Under the pieces are notes generated by a model. The model worked only from the letters and a program-made list of their open reading frames with translations. It did not search any database and was not told the origin of the DNA. From contig NZ_CP043639.1 in assembly GCF_014217605.1 (NCBI RefSeq), forward strand, positions 1,945,501 to 2,009,500: a stretch of 64,000 nucleotides of DNA. Reading direction: 5' to 3'. The translations under genes and the position numbers were made by a program. The stretch's first letter is position 1. Every line of letters starts with the position of its first letter. Below, piece by piece: positions 17,151-25,456 of the stretch. This stretch comes from Sphingomonas sp. NBWT7. Its GTDB lineage: Bacteria; Pseudomonadota; Alphaproteobacteria; Sphingomonadales; Sphingomonadaceae.

Positions 17151-17176
17151 CAATGTTGCAGCGTGGCAACATTGTC
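17151..17176. repeat. 10-bp perfect inverted repeat upstream of TonB receptor
   Basis: ACAATGTTGC (17151-17160), spacer AGCGTG, GCAACATTGT (17167-17176); symmetry continues imperfectly outwards to GCGACA/TGTCGC. It lies 118 bp upstream of the receptor start and 3 bp after the stop of the AI-2E-family permease. It could be an operator for the receptor or the terminator of the permease; there is no T tract, which favours an operator slightly. Confidence 0.5.
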
Positions 17177-17179
17177 GCG

Positions 17180-18298
17180 CTAGCCGGTCGTACCCGGCAC
17201 CCCGTCCGTTGCTATGCCTTTCGCCGATTCAGTCGGCTCCGCGCGGGCTTCGCGCTGCTCGCGCAGGATTTGCCAGCCGGTCAGGAACAGCGCGCCGACG
17301 AGCGGGCCGACGACGATCCCGCTCAGGCCGACGAGGTCGATCCCGCCCAGCGTCGTCACCAGCACCAGCCAGTCCGGAATGCCCGTATCGCGGCCGACCA
17401 GGATCGGGCGCAGGATATTGTCCGCCAGCCCGATCACGACGACGCCCGACACGATCACGACCGCCGCCTGCCAGATCGCGCCCGTCGCGAGCAGGTAGAT
17501 CGCGACCGGCCCCCAGATGATCGCCGGACCGATCGCCGGCAGCAGCGCGGCGATCGCCATCAGCACGCCCCACAACAGCGCGGCGGGCAATCCGACAATC
17601 CAGAAGGTGATCGCGCCCAGCGCGCCCTGCACCAGTGCGACGACGCCCGAGCCCTTGATCGTCGCGCGCACCACTGCGACGAACTTGTCGCTGAGCCGCT
17701 GCGCCACGTTCCGCTCGAGCGGCAGTGCGCGCACGACCGCCGGCCCGATCCGCTCGCCGTCGCGCAGCAGGAAGTAGGTGACGTAGAGGCCGACGCCGAA
17801 CGCGAGCAGGAACGCCGCGGCATTCGCGCCGATCGACAGCGCGCGCTGCGCCAGCATGCTCGCGCTGCTGCCCACCGCCTGCGTGATCTGCGCCTGTGCG
17901 CGATCGAAGCTGCCGAATCCGGCATTGTCGAGCATACGTTGCAGCCGCGTCGGCAGCGCATCGTGGATCTGGTCGAAATAGGTCGCGAAATTGATCTGCC
18001 CGCTGCGCATCTGCGCGTAGACGCCGGCGGCCTGGTCGACGACCAGGCTGGCGACGATCAGCGCCGGGATGACGACCGCGACGGTGATGATCAGCAGCGT
18101 CAGCGCGGCCGCGCGATTGCGCTTGTCGGGCGCGCGGGCGAGCATGCGCTGGAACAGCGGCTGGAACAGCAGCGCTGCGAGCGCGGCCCACAGCAAGGCG
18201 CCGGCGAAGCTCGACACGATCAGCATCAGCGCGATCGTGATCAGCACCAGAAACGTGATCAACCCGCCGTTCTCGACGCGATGTCGCCGGATAGCCAT
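17180..18298 (-). CDS. AI-2E family transporter (PF01594-type permease)
   Basis: 372-aa polytopic inner-membrane protein. It begins with a basic N-terminus and two hydrophobic segments (GGLITFLVLITIALMLIVSSFAGALLWAAL in two runs), then a long pair of helices and a periplasmic-type region around residues 100-150. Several more hydrophobic helices follow, including VALVQGALGAITFWIVGLPAALLWG and LLPAIGPAIIWGPVAIYLL, the family's conserved core. Members include TqsA, but others are Na+/H+ antiporters, so signal transport should not be assumed. Start ATG 18298 was chosen over a GTG at 18334, which falls inside a palindrome. Confidence 0.9.
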   Translation of the reverse strand: MAIRRHRVENGGLITFLVLITIALMLIVSSFAGALLWAALAALLFQPLFQRMLARAPDKRNRAAALTLLIITVAVVIPALIVASLVVDQAAGVYAQMRSGQINFATYFDQIHDALPTRLQRMLDNAGFGSFDRAQAQITQAVGSSASMLAQRALSIGANAAAFLLAFGVGLYVTYFLLRDGERIGPAVVRALPLERNVAQRLSDKFVAVVRATIKGSGVVALVQGALGAITFWIVGLPAALLWGVLMAIAALLPAIGPAIIWGPVAIYLLATGAIWQAAVVIVSGVVVIGLADNILRPILVGRDTGIPDWLVLVTTLGGIDLVGLSGIVVGPLVGALFLTGWQILREQREARAEPTESAKGIATDGVPGTTG

Positions 18299-18333
18299 GA
18301 CCCTGCCGAAGCCCCCTTTTGGTATATCGAGCA

Positions 18334-18352
18334 CGCTAAACGCAGTTTAGCG
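18334..18352. promoter_or_regulatory. 19-bp perfect palindrome between divergent genes
   Basis: CGCTAAAC, spacer GCA, GTTTAGCG: perfect 8-bp arms (18334-18341 and 18345-18352). It sits in the 118-bp divergent region between the AI-2E-family permease and selO, where a dimeric repressor could control both. A run of A bases follows on the plus strand. The cognate regulator is not recognised. Confidence 0.45.
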
Positions 18353-18416
18353 CAAAAAGTATGGGCTGCACGTCATCGCCGCTGAACGTGACCCGCGCAC
18401 GGCGCGTTGGCATTGC

Positions 18417-19880
18417 ATGACCTTCCGTTTCGACAACAGCTACGCCCGCCTGCCGGCCCACTTCCACGCCCCCGCCACCGCGGCGCCGGCGCGGGCACCG
18501 CGACTGATCCGCGTCAACCATCCGCTCGCGCGTGAGCTCGGGCTTGAGCCGGCAATGCTGGAAAGTGCCGACGGCGTCGCGATCCTTTCCGGCCAGACGG
18601 TGGCAGAAGGGTCGCAGCCGATCGCGCTCGCCTATGCCGGGCATCAGTTCGGCAATTTCGTGCCGCAGCTTGGCGACGGGCGCGCGATCCTGCTCGGCGA
18701 GGTGATCGACACGAAGGGGCGCCGGCGCGACATTCAGCTGAAGGGCGCCGGCCGCACCTTCTATTCGCGCAGCGGCGACGGCAACGCCGCGCTCGGCCCC
18801 GTGCTGCGCGAATATCTGGTCAGCGAAACGATGGTCGCGCTCGGCATTCCCACCACCCGCGCGCTCGCCGCGGTGCTGACGGGCGAGACGATCGTGCGCG
18901 ACGCCGAGTTGCCCGGTGCGATCATCACGCGCGTCGCGGCGAGCCATATCCGCGTCGGGACCTTCCAGTTCTTCGCTGCGCGCGAGGACGTCGACGCGCT
19001 GCGCCTGGTCGCCGACCATGTCATCGAACGGCACTATCCCGATGCCGCATCGGCGGAGCGGCCGTATCGCGCGCTGCTCGACGCGGTGATCGCCGCGCAG
19101 GCGCGGCTTGTCGCGCAGTGGCTGCTGATCGGCTTCATTCACGGCGTGATGAACACCGACAACGTCTCCGTCGCGGGCGAGACGATCGACTACGGTCCGT
19201 GCGCCTTCATGGACGAGTACGACCCCGCCACCGTGTTCAGCTCGATCGACCGCGCAGGCCGATATGCCTATGGCAACCAGCCGCGTATCGCACACTGGAA
19301 TCTGACGCGGCTGGCCGAGGCGATGCTGCCGCTCCTTGCCGAAGACAGCGACGCTGCGATCGTCGATGCGCAGGACGCGCTCGCCGCCTTCGGCCCCGCG
19401 TTCGAGCGCGCCTATCACGGCGGGCTGCGCCGCAAGCTCGGCCTCGCCGGTGAGGAAGCGGGCGACATCGATCTCATCAGCGAGCTGCTGACCAAGATGC
19501 AGCAGAACCAGGTCGACTTCACCTTGTTCTTCCGTGCGCTCGGCGATGCGGTTGCGGGCGACGAAGAGCCGGCGCGCGCATTGTTCGTCGATCCCACCGC
19601 TTATGACGAATGGGCGGCACGGTGGCGCGCGCGGCTGTCGGACACGGTGGGCGGCGAGGATCGCCGCGCGGCGATGAACGCGGTCAACCCAGCCTTTATC
19701 CCGCGCAACCACCATGTCGAAGCGATGATCGCCGCGGCGGTCGAGCGCGACGATTTCGGACCGTTCGAGGAGATGCTTGCCGTTCTGTCGCGCCCGTACG
19801 ACGACCAGCCCGACTATGCGCGCTACGCGCAGCCGCCGCTGGCGCATGAGCGCGTCGCCGCCACCTTCTGCGGCACTTGA
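18417..19880 (+). CDS. selO: protein adenylyltransferase SelO (YdiU)
   Basis: 487-aa pseudokinase-fold enzyme that AMPylates proteins (E. coli SelO acts on redox proteins). Conserved segments are YAGHQFGNFVPQLGDGRAILLGE, the nucleotide-binding QLKGAGRTFYSRSGDGNAALGPVLREYL, and HGVMNTDNVSVAGETIDYGPCAFMDEYDP, which contains the metal-binding Asn and Asp. The C-terminus ends in ATFCGT, keeping the near-terminal Cys typical of the family. The ATG at 18417 follows directly in MTFRFDNSYARLP, the usual N-terminus. It converges with the Hsp70-family gene with only 4 bp between stops. Confidence 0.97.
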   Translation: MTFRFDNSYARLPAHFHAPATAAPARAPRLIRVNHPLARELGLEPAMLESADGVAILSGQTVAEGSQPIALAYAGHQFGNFVPQLGDGRAILLGEVIDTKGRRRDIQLKGAGRTFYSRSGDGNAALGPVLREYLVSETMVALGIPTTRALAAVLTGETIVRDAELPGAIITRVAASHIRVGTFQFFAAREDVDALRLVADHVIERHYPDAASAERPYRALLDAVIAAQARLVAQWLLIGFIHGVMNTDNVSVAGETIDYGPCAFMDEYDPATVFSSIDRAGRYAYGNQPRIAHWNLTRLAEAMLPLLAEDSDAAIVDAQDALAAFGPAFERAYHGGLRRKLGLAGEEAGDIDLISELLTKMQQNQVDFTLFFRALGDAVAGDEEPARALFVDPTAYDEWAARWRARLSDTVGGEDRRAAMNAVNPAFIPRNHHVEAMIAAAVERDDFGPFEEMLAVLSRPYDDQPDYARYAQPPLAHERVAATFCGT

Positions 19881-19884
19881 TCGG

Positions 19885-21180
19885 TCAGGCGGTCCACTCC
19901 GCCAGATCGTCCTGCTCGCCGATCAGCGCGAGGCCGTGCGCGATCGACGTCAGCTCGCCTCCGGTCGCGATCCGCTCCGCGCCGAAGCGCCGGTCGAAGA
20001 TCGCACGGATCGCCGGGATCAGCGACGATCCGCCGGTCAGGAACACGCGATCGATCGCGCCCGCCTCGGTCGCCGCCCGCGCCAGCGCGACGTCCATCGC
20101 CGCCTCGATCCGCGCGAGGTCGCCCGCGATCCACGTCTCGAATTCAGCCCTGCGCACTGGCGCGCTGATTGCCACCCCGCCGCCCTCGAAAGCGAAGCGC
20201 GCCTCCTCATCCACTGACAGGGCACGCTTCACCCGCCCGACCGCATCATAGAGCGGGAAGCCCTGCTCGTTCTCGATCAGCGCGATCATCCGCCCGATCG
20301 CCGCGGGATCGGCGGCGTCACGCTGCAGCTTGCGCAGTTCCTCCAGCGTGCGGCGGTTGCGCATCATCGCGAGCCGCGACCAATCGGCGAAATCGCTGAA
20401 ATAGCCGCCGGGTATCTCGAGCAGCTTGCCGAACGAACGGTAGCTGCCGCCCTTGCCGAGCAACGGCAGCACCAGCTGGTTCATGATCCGCTGATCGAAG
20501 CGATCGCCCGCGATACCGACGCCGGCGGATGCGAGCGCCACGCAGCGGCGCGGCGCGCCCGGCGCGGCGACGCGCACGATCGAGAAGTCGGTCGTGCCGC
20601 CGCCGAAATCCGCCACCAGGATCGTCGCCGGCTCGGTCAACCGCGCGGCATAGCTGTAGGCCGCGCCAAGCGGCTCGTAGACATAGTGGATCTCGGTGCC
20701 GAACCCCTCGAGCATCAGGTCGTAGCGCGCCCGCGCCAGCGCCGGATCGGGCCGCGCCCCGGCATATTCGACCGGGCGGCCGACCACCACACGCCGTGGC
20801 CGATCGGCGAGCGCGCCACCGGTGTGCGCCACCAGCCGCTGCAGGAAGCGCCGCCCCAGATCCTCGAACCGGAACGGCTTGCCGAAAATCAGCGCCCGCT
20901 CGAACGACGCGCTCGCCGCGACGGTCTTGAACGATTGCACGAAGCGGCTGTCGAGCGGCGCGTCTAGATACTCGGCGATCGCCCACGGTCCCGCCTCGTG
21001 CGCGATCCCGTCCCAACCGCGATCGTCCTCCCAGAAGCACAACGCTGACCGGAACACCGCCCCCGTCGCCTCGTCGCCGGCAAGCTCGACCAGGCGCGAC
21101 GTGCCACCGCCGTCGGCGAGCGCCGCGACGGTATTGGTCGTGCCGAAATCGAGGCCGAGCGCAGTCGCGGCGTGATCCAT
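19885..21180 (-). CDS. Hsp70 family protein (YegD-like)
   Basis: 431-aa actin/Hsp70-fold ATPase consisting of the nucleotide-binding domain only. Phosphate-binding loops are seen in LGLDFGTTNTVAAL (residues 8-21) and VADFGGGTTDFSIVRV. VFLTGGSSLIPAIRAIFDRRF is the adenosine motif near the C-terminus. The substrate-binding domain of DnaK is absent, as in E. coli YegD, whose role is not established. It starts at 21180 and diverges from ohr; the intergenic region carries the OhrR-type operator. Confidence 0.93.
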   Translation of the reverse strand: MDHAATALGLDFGTTNTVAALADGGGTSRLVELAGDEATGAVFRSALCFWEDDRGWDGIAHEAGPWAIAEYLDAPLDSRFVQSFKTVAASASFERALIFGKPFRFEDLGRRFLQRLVAHTGGALADRPRRVVVGRPVEYAGARPDPALARARYDLMLEGFGTEIHYVYEPLGAAYSYAARLTEPATILVADFGGGTTDFSIVRVAAPGAPRRCVALASAGVGIAGDRFDQRIMNQLVLPLLGKGGSYRSFGKLLEIPGGYFSDFADWSRLAMMRNRRTLEELRKLQRDAADPAAIGRMIALIENEQGFPLYDAVGRVKRALSVDEEARFAFEGGGVAISAPVRRAEFETWIAGDLARIEAAMDVALARAATEAGAIDRVFLTGGSSLIPAIRAIFDRRFGAERIATGGELTSIAHGLALIGEQDDLAEWTA

Positions 21181-21261
21181 GGCGCTGCTCCTCAGGGCAA
21201 TGCGGGGCGGCGCCTATTGCACGACGATCCAAGCGCCACAACCATACCAATATTGCTTGCA

Positions 21262-21278
21262 ATTGTATTGCATACAAT
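21262..21278. promoter_or_regulatory. OhrR-type operator / ohr promoter
   Basis: ATTGTAT, spacer TGC, ATACAAT: perfect 7-bp arms. It is AT-rich and resembles OhrR boxes described upstream of ohr genes (TACAATT-type half sites). It lies 33 bp before the ohr start. A TTGCAA (21257-21262) and CATATT (21280-21285) 17 bp apart could be the -35 and -10, placing the operator inside the promoter spacer. The adjoining ohrR makes autoregulated peroxide-induced control likely. Confidence 0.7.
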
Positions 21279-21310
21279 ACATATTGGTGCAGCAATCAAG
21301 GAGATGCAGC

Positions 21311-21733
21311 ATGAGCCATCTGTACACCACCAAGGTTACTGCGGTCGGCGGCCGTAGCGGCACGATCAAGAGCGAGGACGGCATCCTCGATCTGCCGCTC
21401 GCCATGCCCAAGGAACTCGGCGGCAAGGGCGGCGCGACCAATCCGGAGCAGTTGTTCGCGGCGGGCTATGCCGCGTGCTTCGAGAATGCCGTGATCCACG
21501 TCACACGCGCGCAGGCGGACAAGGTGCGCGACGACCAGATCGAGGTCGTCGGCGAGGTCGGGCTCGTCCCCGTGGGCGCCGGCTTCGGCCTCACCGTTAC
21601 GCTCGATGTCGCGATCAGCGGCGTCGATCAGGCGAAGGCGGAGGAAATCGTTCAGGCTGCGCACGCCGTGTGCCCCTATTCCAACGCCATCAAGGGCAAT
21701 GTAGACGTGCAACTCAACGTCACCGCGCGCTGA
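21311..21733 (+). CDS. ohr: organic hydroperoxide resistance protein Ohr
   Basis: 140-aa OsmC/Ohr-family thiol peroxidase that reduces organic and fatty-acid hydroperoxides. The two redox-active Cys are in GYAACFENA and AVCPYSNAIKGN. The N-terminal YTTKVTAVGGRSGTIKSEDG and NPEQLFAAGYAACF motifs place it in the Ohr subgroup and not OsmC. AAGGAG at 21298-21303 precedes ATG 21311. ohrR follows after 35 bp, and an OhrR-type operator lies upstream. Confidence 0.97.
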   Translation: MSHLYTTKVTAVGGRSGTIKSEDGILDLPLAMPKELGGKGGATNPEQLFAAGYAACFENAVIHVTRAQADKVRDDQIEVVGEVGLVPVGAGFGLTVTLDVAISGVDQAKAEEIVQAAHAVCPYSNAIKGNVDVQLNVTAR

Positions 21734-21768
21734 GCTACGCGCGCGGCCGAGTGTGAAGGCGGCGTGCG

Positions 21769-22218
21769 ATGACGGATGACGATCCCCTGCTGCTTGATCG
21801 GCAGGTGTGCTTCCCGCTCTACGCCGCCTCCAACCTGCTGAACCGGCTGTACGGGCCGGTGCTCGGCGCGCTCGGCCTTACCTATCCGCAATATCTCGTG
21901 CTGCTCGTGCTGTGGGAAAAGGACGCGCAGACGGTGGGCGCGCTCGGCGCGCGGCTGCATCTCGACAGCGGGACGCTTACCCCGCTGCTCAAGCGGATGG
22001 AGCGCGCCGGGCTGGTCACGCGCGACCGCGATCCCGCCGACGAGCGCCGCGTCATCATCCGCCTCACCCCCGACGGCCGCGCGATGCGCTCACGCGCGCT
22101 GCACGTGCCCGAGACGATGGCGGGCGGGTACGATCCCAAAGGGGTAGAGGAACTCCGCGAGCGGGTGCGCGACCTTGTCAACGTTCTCGCGCGCCACGAT
22201 GCGAAACGCGGGACCTGA
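21769..22218 (+). CDS. ohrR: MarR-family organic-peroxide sensor OhrR
   Basis: 149-aa winged-helix repressor. The N-terminal LDRQVCFPLYAASN carries the reactive sensing Cys (residue 14) followed by the conserved LYAA..L segment. The HTH and wing are in LTYPQYLVLLVLWEKDAQTVGALGARLHLDSGTLTPLLKRMERAGLVTRDRDPADERRV (in parts). Oxidation of the Cys by organic peroxide releases DNA in characterised homologues. It is cotranscribed with ohr. Confidence 0.95.
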   Translation: MTDDDPLLLDRQVCFPLYAASNLLNRLYGPVLGALGLTYPQYLVLLVLWEKDAQTVGALGARLHLDSGTLTPLLKRMERAGLVTRDRDPADERRVIIRLTPDGRAMRSRALHVPETMAGGYDPKGVEELRERVRDLVNVLARHDAKRGT

Positions 22219-22234
22219 CGACGGCTAGGTCGCG

Positions 22235-22393
22235 TTATTCCGTCTCGTGCTGGGGTGCCGACTTCGCCATCAGGTGGCGACGGGCACCGCGTAGCTTCAT
22301 GCGCCGATTAAGGTCGGCCAGACTGGCGGTGCGCCTGCGCAGGATCACGGGGACAGCCAACGGGATCACGAAGCCGAGTGGCACGCCGCTCAC
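22235..22393 (-). CDS. possible small basic membrane-associated protein
   Basis: 52-codon frame from GTG 22393 to TAA 22235. The product starts MSGVPLGFVIPLAVPVILRRR (first 15 residues hydrophobic) and continues with a basic amphipathic region and an acidic C-terminus (APQHETE). The G+C-rich third positions and the clean hydrophobic-then-basic pattern suggest coding. The GTG start has only a weak GG-rich leader. It may be a real microprotein or the 3' remnant of a decayed gene together with the frame just upstream. Confidence 0.35.
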   Translation of the reverse strand: MSGVPLGFVIPLAVPVILRRRTASLADLNRRMKLRGARRHLMAKSAPQHETE

Positions 22394-22408
22394 TAGGTAA
22401 GCACCACC

Positions 22409-22516
22409 CTACTCGCATCGCATCCGCCGCAGGAGCCACAGGCCGAACAGCAGGCTTGCCGTCAACAACACCGCCAACGCGATCGCGAACCGCAGCAAGG
22501 CGAGTTCGGCCGATCA
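22409..22516 (-). other. open frame for a single hydrophobic helix; possible gene remnant
   Basis: Between a TGA (22514-22516) and a TAG (22409-22411) on the minus strand the frame encodes SAELALLRFAIALAVLLTAS followed by LLFGLWLLRRMRCE. This is a convincing single transmembrane helix with positive-inside end. The only standard start is TTG 22498. The frame upstream of the TGA also stays open, so this may be a membrane-protein gene broken by an in-frame stop. The rest of the 22219-22768 gap shows nothing else I can support. Confidence 0.25.
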
Positions 22517-22768
22517 CGCGGTATCGCGCGCGGCGATCTGCCCGGCGGGGGCCACGCAATCGTAAGTCCCAGCGTGAATACCGTCGGCAGTCCGCCGCAA
22601 CGAACGCGCGCAGGATGCAGTTACAGCGCCCGCGACCTGTCGTTGCAACGCCGGCCGATAAGCGCATCTCGCGGTGGTGGGCGGCAGCATCCGTAGCTTT
22701 AAACCAAGGCAGGACATCGACCGAGCACCGGCTCGGCAACCCAGCGCGGCATCGGCCGTTACCGGATC

Positions 22769-23293
22769 ATGGCAACACTCACCATTCCGCGCTCCTCCCC
22801 ACTCGTCGCCGGCACCATCGTCGCCGGGGTTCTCGGCGCCAGCGCGCTGCTCGGCCGGCGCAACGCCCCCGACGCATCGCACCCCGGCGTCGCGCGCTGG
22901 TATCGCCGGCTCAGCAAGCCGCCCTTCACCCCGCCCAAGCCGGTATTCGGCGCCGTGTGGCCGGTGCTCGAAGGTGCGATGGCGGTCGGCGGCTATCGCG
23001 TGCTGCGCGCCGCGCCATCGCCGCAGCGCACCACGGCGCTCGGCCTGTGGCTCGGCACCACCGCGATGATCGGCGGCTGGACCGAATTGTTCTTCCGCCG
23101 CCACGCGCTCGGCGCCAGCACCGCCGCTTCGGCTGCGATGACGGTGGCGAGCGCGGGCTACGTCGCCGCCGCCGCGCGCGTCGACCGGCCCGCCGCGCTC
23201 GCCGGCGCCCCACTGACCGGCTGGCTCGTCTTCGCCACCATCCTCGCCGACAGCGTACGCCGCCGCAACCATGGGTCCGCATCTACCACGTGA
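22769..23293 (+). CDS. tspO: TspO/MBR family protein
   Basis: 174-aa tryptophan-rich sensory protein/translocator homologue, normally five transmembrane helices binding porphyrins and related ligands. The signature RWYRRLSKPPFTPPKPVFGAVWPVLEGAMAVGGYRV (in parts) near residues 43-78 matches the conserved TM1-TM2 region, and GGWTELFFRRH is the later W-rich motif. In place of the usual WxLLY-type second motif some Trp are substituted. In photosynthetic relatives TspO modulates tetrapyrrole-dependent genes; no tetrapyrrole genes are in this window. ATG 22769 follows a noncoding or decayed stretch. Confidence 0.88.
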   Translation: MATLTIPRSSPLVAGTIVAGVLGASALLGRRNAPDASHPGVARWYRRLSKPPFTPPKPVFGAVWPVLEGAMAVGGYRVLRAAPSPQRTTALGLWLGTTAMIGGWTELFFRRHALGASTAASAAMTVASAGYVAAAARVDRPAALAGAPLTGWLVFATILADSVRRRNHGSASTT

Positions 23294-23383
23294 CAGGTTG
23301 GTAAATCGCGCGGCAAGCAGTCGCTTGCGCAGGGACGATAAAGGGCGCAGCGCTACCATCCGGACAGGGGGGAGAAGCGCCGC

Positions 23384-24487
23384 GTGAACAATCGTCGATC
23401 CACGCGCCACCGGTACATGGCGAGCGTCGCGGCGTTGCTCGCGATCGGGCTCGCATCCAGCGCCAGCGCCGCCGCGGTTGATGCCCCCGCCCCACTTCCG
23501 GTCGTAAAGCCGGCGTTCGATACGTCGATCAGCGATCCCGGCCTGATCGAAACCGACTGGCAGCTTGGCCCGAAGGCCGTGGACACGGCTGACGATGTGC
23601 TCGCTTCATTCGACGCCGGGCGCGCAATGGAACCCTCGCTTACCGCCGCCTTGACTGCTCAAGCGACGCAATCACCGGCCCCGGGTACCAGCGCCGATAC
23701 GCGCTATCACACGTTCGGCGCACGCGTCGGCGCGGTGAAATGGGAGACCTTAGGCATTTTCGCGTTGCTGACGGCCGGCAACATCGGAAAGGTCATCGAC
23801 GAGCCGCAGTCGTTCCGCTTCCAGGACGAAGGACTGTTCGGGAAGAACACCGGCAGTCTCGGCATCGACAAGCTGGCGCATTCCTACAACACCTATCTAA
23901 TCTCGGAAATCCTGTACCGCCGCATGGAGCGCAAGACCGGGGGCGGCGCGGCGAGCGCCGTCACCGCCGCCGTGCTCGGCTCCGGCCTTCAGATCTACGG
24001 CGAGATCTACGACGGCGTTCACGCGGGCAGCGGCTTCTCCGTTGCCGATGTCGGCTTCAACCTTGCCGGCGCGGCCTTTTCCGTGGCGCGCAATACGGTT
24101 CCCGGGCTGAAGGCGAAGCTCGACTTCCGGATCATGATCGTGCCGAACGACGATTTCTACACGCGATCGGGTAAGAAGCATTTCGAGCAGCAGCATTTCC
24201 TCCTCGCTCTGAAGCTCGCGGGGTTCGACGCGCTCCGGGCGACGCCACTGCGCTTCTTCGAACTTCACGCCGGCTACCACGCCAAGGATTTCACCATCCC
24301 CGATCGCCTCGCCGGCGTCACACCGAAACGACTGCCGTTCGTCGGCGTCGGCTTCAACTTCGCCGAACTGCTGTTCAAGGGCCGCGAAGGCTGGCTGTCG
24401 AAAGCGGCGCGCACCGGCCTGCAATATTATCAGATCCCCTATACGGCAGTTCATGTCGATCTGCCGACGGGTCGCCTGTCCCCCTGA
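23384..24487 (+). CDS. DUF2279-type periplasmic/outer-membrane protein
   Basis: 367-aa exported protein, GTG start. The signal peptide is in residues 1-30 (VAALLAIGLASSASA then cleavage). A Pro-rich, low-complexity section of about 80 residues follows. Then comes a conserved region WETLGIFALLTAGNIGKVID, DKLAHSYNTYLISEILYRRM, and GEIYDGVHAGSGFSVADVGFNLAGAAFSV, typical of DUF2279/YfiM-like proteins, whose function is not established. The C-terminal 120 residues look like alternating beta strands (LDFRIMIVPND, FFELHAGYHAKDF, RLPFVGVGFNFAELLF). It precedes the esterase by 21 bp. Confidence 0.7.
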   Translation: MNNRRSTRHRYMASVAALLAIGLASSASAAAVDAPAPLPVVKPAFDTSISDPGLIETDWQLGPKAVDTADDVLASFDAGRAMEPSLTAALTAQATQSPAPGTSADTRYHTFGARVGAVKWETLGIFALLTAGNIGKVIDEPQSFRFQDEGLFGKNTGSLGIDKLAHSYNTYLISEILYRRMERKTGGGAASAVTAAVLGSGLQIYGEIYDGVHAGSGFSVADVGFNLAGAAFSVARNTVPGLKAKLDFRIMIVPNDDFYTRSGKKHFEQQHFLLALKLAGFDALRATPLRFFELHAGYHAKDFTIPDRLAGVTPKRLPFVGVGFNFAELLFKGREGWLSKAARTGLQYYQIPYTAVHVDLPTGRLSP

Positions 24488-24508
24488 TTTTCGGAGAATG
24501 CAGCGATC

Positions 24509-25456
24509 ATGGCCACGCTTGACACCCGCCATTTAGTCGATCCGGAACTCGCGCCGCTGCTCGATGCCTGGCCGGCGTTCGAGCTTTCGGCCGAAACGCT
24601 GCCCGCGGTTCGCGCACGGCAATTGCCGCGGCCGCCGATGCCGCCTGTCGACGTCGCGTACGATCGCGTCGAGGCACCGGGGCGCGACGGCGCGCCTGCC
24701 GTTCCGCTGCACGTCTATCGCGCGCGCAATGCGGACGGCGCGCTGCCGTGCATCCTGCACCTGCACGGTGGGGGCTACGTCGCGGGCAGCGCGGGCGAAC
24801 TGGCCGATTTCCATCGGGTGCTGGCGGACGATCTGCGCTGCGCCATTGTTTCGGTCGACTATCGCCTTGCGCCGGAGACGAGCTTCCCCGGCAACGTCGA
24901 GGATTGTTACGCGGGGCTCGACTACGTGATGCGCGAAGCGGGTGCGCTGGGGCTCGACGCCGCGCGCGTCGGTGTGATGGGCGAGAGCGCGGGCGGCGGG
25001 CTCGCGGCGGCGCTGGCACTGCTCGCGCGCGACCGCGGCGAGCATCACTTGGCGTTCCAGCACCTCATCTATCCGATGCTCGACGATCGCACCTGCACCG
25101 CCGATCCGCACCCGACCGCCGGCGAGTTCATCTGGAACCGCGCCAAGAACGTCTTCGGGTGGACCGCGCTGCTCGGGCACGAACCGGGGCGCGATGACGT
25201 ATCGCCGCACGCCGCCCCGGCGCGCGCGACCGATCTCGCCGGCCTGCCGCCCACGTTCATCTCCACCGGCGCACTCGATCTCTTCGTCGACGAGGACATC
25301 GATTATGCCCGCCGCCTGATCGCCGCCGGCGTGCCGACCGAGCTGCACGTCTATCCGGGTGCGTTCCACGCCTTCACCATCGTCCCCGGCGCGCGCGTGG
25401 CGCAGGCCGCGCAGCGCGACAGCCGCGAGGCGCTACGCCGCGCGTTGCACGGCTGA
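24509..25456 (+). CDS. alpha/beta hydrolase, HSL-type esterase
   Basis: 315-aa carboxylesterase of the hormone-sensitive-lipase family (bacterial family IV). The oxyanion motif HGGGY is at residues 86-90 and the nucleophile elbow GESAGG has Ser160. The acid is Asp257 in STGALDLFVDED and the catalytic His is His287 in YPGAFHAF. YRLAPE after the oxyanion hole is also typical. No signal peptide, so cytoplasmic. It lies 21 bp after the DUF2279 gene, suggesting a two-gene transcript. Short-chain esters are the usual substrates. Confidence 0.93.
   Translation: MATLDTRHLVDPELAPLLDAWPAFELSAETLPAVRARQLPRPPMPPVDVAYDRVEAPGRDGAPAVPLHVYRARNADGALPCILHLHGGGYVAGSAGELADFHRVLADDLRCAIVSVDYRLAPETSFPGNVEDCYAGLDYVMREAGALGLDAARVGVMGESAGGGLAAALALLARDRGEHHLAFQHLIYPMLDDRTCTADPHPTAGEFIWNRAKNVFGWTALLGHEPGRDDVSPHAAPARATDLAGLPPTFISTGALDLFVDEDIDYARRLIAAGVPTELHVYPGAFHAFTIVPGARVAQAAQRDSREALRRALHG

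Noticed and set aside
17180..18298. Autoinducer-2 exporter
   Set aside because: The family name is historical; sequence alone does not support AI-2 transport, and no luxS or lsr gene is nearby.
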